Assembly: GCA_964035015.1 (NCBI GenBank)
Contig: OZ035997.1
Location: 88,975,965-89,039,964, forward strand
Source: Corallium rubrum
Lineage: Eukaryota > Cnidaria > Anthozoa > Scleralcyonacea > Coralliidae
DNA length: 64,000 nt
Reading direction: 5' to 3'
Position 1 is the first letter of the stretch. Each line of letters opens with the position of its first letter. The notes beneath the pieces are model-generated. The model saw nothing but the letters and a program-made list of their open reading frames with translations. It was not told where the DNA came from and did not search any database. The position numbers and the translations under genes are program-made. Shown one piece after another: positions 50,901-54,487 of the stretch.

Positions 50901-53900
50901 GAGCATTTGTGAGCAATGAACAAACAATGTACATCTTACCTACTGCACTTAAGTGAATCTTCAGATTTTTTCTAAAATCTAAAAACTTAAAAAAGTTCAC
51001 AATATCTCCAAATACCCACTCCACACTGACTCTTGCAGCACTCATTGCCCTGTTGTATGCAATTTGTTCGTCCGTAAGTCTAACTGCTCTAAATGGAGCT
51101 TGAAGTTGGGGTCTTAGAGGATATGCTGGGTCACCATAAATGCATAGTAAATCTCCTGTAGGCGAATAGCTGTAGTTTTCCAAGTTTGCTAACAAACCTG
51201 ATGCTGCTAGCATTCCACTGTCATGTTTTTTCCTTTCATAGGGCCCTGATAAGTTTGCAATTAAGCCATTGGGAATTACAACTGATTGAAACTTTATTGA
51301 ATGAATTCTTTTGTGCCCATTGTACAAAATTCCTGTTGCCTACCAGGTCTGCATATAGGTCTGACTGTTCCATCTACAAAGCCCCAGCAGTTCTCCAAAG
51401 GAGTGCCAGCTTGATGAATTACTTCAGCATAACTTAATAAATTGGCGGGGGAAAGCAGTGGTTGCATAAAGCTTGTGAGACGATGACCATGCCTTTCATA
51501 GATAAGATTCATAACATGGGTTGTAATAATACTGTACTGTGGTACAGGTCTGCCAAACCTAGGAATCATGTCACTGTATCTAATAGGGTATGGAAAACGC
51601 TTTAAAAGAATACATAGAGCTTCTATTCCATCCACTACCAGCCTGTTATAGCACTTTATTTCCTCAGGAATACCGAGCATCTCTTGTAAATTGTATATGT
51701 CGCTCTTAAGAAAGCGAAATTCTGCTTTGCATTCAGCATCCCTCATTTTGTCCAAGTCAAAGCTGTCATAACTCCAATAAGGAAAATCTGGATTTTTCGA
51801 TGTGTTCAAGTCGTACAGGAGAAGAAATTCTTCGTCGTCAATAATTTTTAGATCGTGACAAAGAAGCAAACAATCTCTTATCTTTCTTAATTTCGGCATA
51901 TAGATAACAAAAAATAGGCACGCAATGCGTACATGCGTCTACGTTTAGGGCTACATGCACCAGGAGGAAAATTGAGTCCAGTTAATCAGATTATGTGAAT
52001 GGGCCTTTGGTTGCAATAATCCTCAAAGACACTGACAGGCAGTGTAAATGTGTAAATGTGTAATTAATATAACAGAGGACATAGCAATATACCAAATCAG
52101 GAAATAGCCAATTTAATTTGCTAAAATATATATTAAGAACTTTTCAGAATGTTTGTTGATATTTGACTAGTTTAGCATGAGAATGTTCTACTATGTGTAT
52201 ACACATGCAGAAATAATACTATCATAATAAGTTACATACTGGTTACATCCTGTCTGCATATCATTGCAGTCAACAACAGAGACAGATTGTTTGCCCTCAC
52301 TGAAACTCGCAGATTTTTGACCTCGGTCAATTACATAAACAATGGATCCAGGATTTTCCTCAATGTTAGTTACATTCCTCAGTAATAATGCAACATACGT
52401 ACACGATATATAACAGACATTTGGACTGCAACCTTCTAATGACTGGTTAGGTGCTCTAACCATTCAGAGGGTCAGATGGAGAGCTACAATAAGGTTGCAA
52501 ATTCAAATTCATAGTCATAGCATTCCTAACTGGTAGCGTTTGCATATGAGATGTAGTTAAAGTGATCTGATGAGTTGTACATGTACATATACATGCAGTG
52601 GATGTGGTACATTTACGAGCTTAAACGTACTGCATGTGTATACTACACACACTTCACTTAATAAATGAAGTTTGTTTAGTTTGAGTTATGCGATAATTCA
52701 CTACACAGATAACGTCTGATCAGAATGTCACCACTAACACATTGGTCCCTGTGCAACAACTGTCACAAGCTATGAACACATGTCAGTCAATATTTCTAAA
52801 ACAGAAAACAAAAAAATCGGTCATTTAGGGAAGAATACTGTATATAGAAGTATCTATGAAGCAAAAAGTGTTATTAATAATAATCGTGGTAGGAGCATTT
52901 ACTAAGAGTTTAATATTTGATTCCATTTTTGAAGAAATGGATCGCTTGGTTGGACTGCTTTATAGCATATACAGTTGTACATTTAATAAAATATAAGCTT
53001 ACAGTACAGTGTATACTATTTTGACGCATATTAATGCGACAATGGCTTTTAGAGTATTAAAATCCCATAAAATGAATCAGGGTGTCATTTCTATATTTAT
53101 TTTTGGAACTATAAACTGTTTTGTCTGTAACTGTCGGGCTTCAATACAGTAACATTGAGGACAAAATGCCTTGAGTTAAAAGTAAAACAACTGCAAAAAG
53201 ATATTTCCTTTTAAACAACTATTTCATGAGTCTGATGATATTGATATATACAACCTAAAAGATAGCCCAGTACAACAGGCAATTTACATCACGTTTCCAC
53301 AAGTTCCATAGAGATTAACGTTAATCAATGATGTGACACAATATAAGTTATAATTACTTCCTTACCTTGATAAAATCTCCCTGAAATCAAAAGAAACAAC
53401 TCGTTTTCAATGACTCAATCGGTCGCAAACAGATGGACGAAGCAATGAAGCAGAAAGCACTCGACGCCATATTCACTAAATCACATTACACACATAGCTA
53501 CATCGGAAAACATCGGCACACCTTCGCTTATGTTGGCTATGTAATTCGCTCCGAACGTTTCGCGCGCCGATGAATCTGATAGAGGAAAACCTATTACGTC
53601 ACAAAAGTGACAATACACAGCCAGACGGTCAGATAGGTTTTTACGGGTACATAACGTCTACGTTGCTATAGCAACGTAGACGCAAAAATGGAAAATCTAA
53701 GAGAGCAAAGAACTTCTCACTGGCGACGGCGTCCTGTTTCCCACCGCTTTCGAATCGATTTGCATAACAATCGATTCAAAAGCGGCGGGAAACACGACGC
53801 CGTCGTCAGTGATGACGTAATTAAGACGGCGTCGTCCAAGAAAGTCTTGAGTGCGTAAACTCTCTACTTACGATGTACGACGGCAACTTCAACGACGACG

Positions 53901-54434
53901 TCTTTTAAACAAAAGAATTCTAGTTGTGGAACAAAGAGAATGAATAATTTTAGTCCCTAGAGCAATCTCAACACCGTCCTTGTTCTTTATACAACGCCAC
54001 TTAGAGCATTTTCACGTCTTGCAAGACGACGTCAACTCACCATGCAAAATATGAGAACTGTTGCGTAAGATTTACTTCAATACGGAGACTACAATCATTT
54101 TAGCAGTACTGGGGTATGGTTTGGAGAGGTATGTCCAACATTGGCATTGGATGACGGATCGTAACGATCGGTGAAAGAGCATTAGCATTGTGCATGCCAT
54201 CTGTATTCGGATGGTCACGGTCCGACATCACCGAGATACAGATGGTTGACACTTAGTAATAAACGTCGCTCACAGATATTATATTTAGGATTGTACCGAT
54301 GGTTCAGTTGGTACGGATCGTACGGACCATGCCATCTGTATTACTTGCATGGCATTATGCCGTGTATAATGCTCGAGTCACGAACATTTCGTATACTTGA
54401 CGTACGCCGGATTTTTATAAAGAGCGAGGCACAT

Positions 54435-54487
<53 letters not shown>

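Larger units (their letters stand above)
49046..53864. mobile_element. PIF/Harbinger DNA transposon, 4.8 kb
   Basis: The termini GAGAGCTTACGCAC and GTGCGTAAACTCTC are inverted repeats with further imperfect pairing inward ('gacttcatccgaggacg' against the complement of 'gtcgtccaagaaagtc'). Between them are the two genes expected of Harbinger, a Myb-like DNA-binding protein (plus) and a DDE transposase (minus), in convergent orientation. The right end carries a subterminal hairpin. A matching 3-bp target duplication was not found at the edges I chose. It lies in Maf intron 5. Confidence 0.85.
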
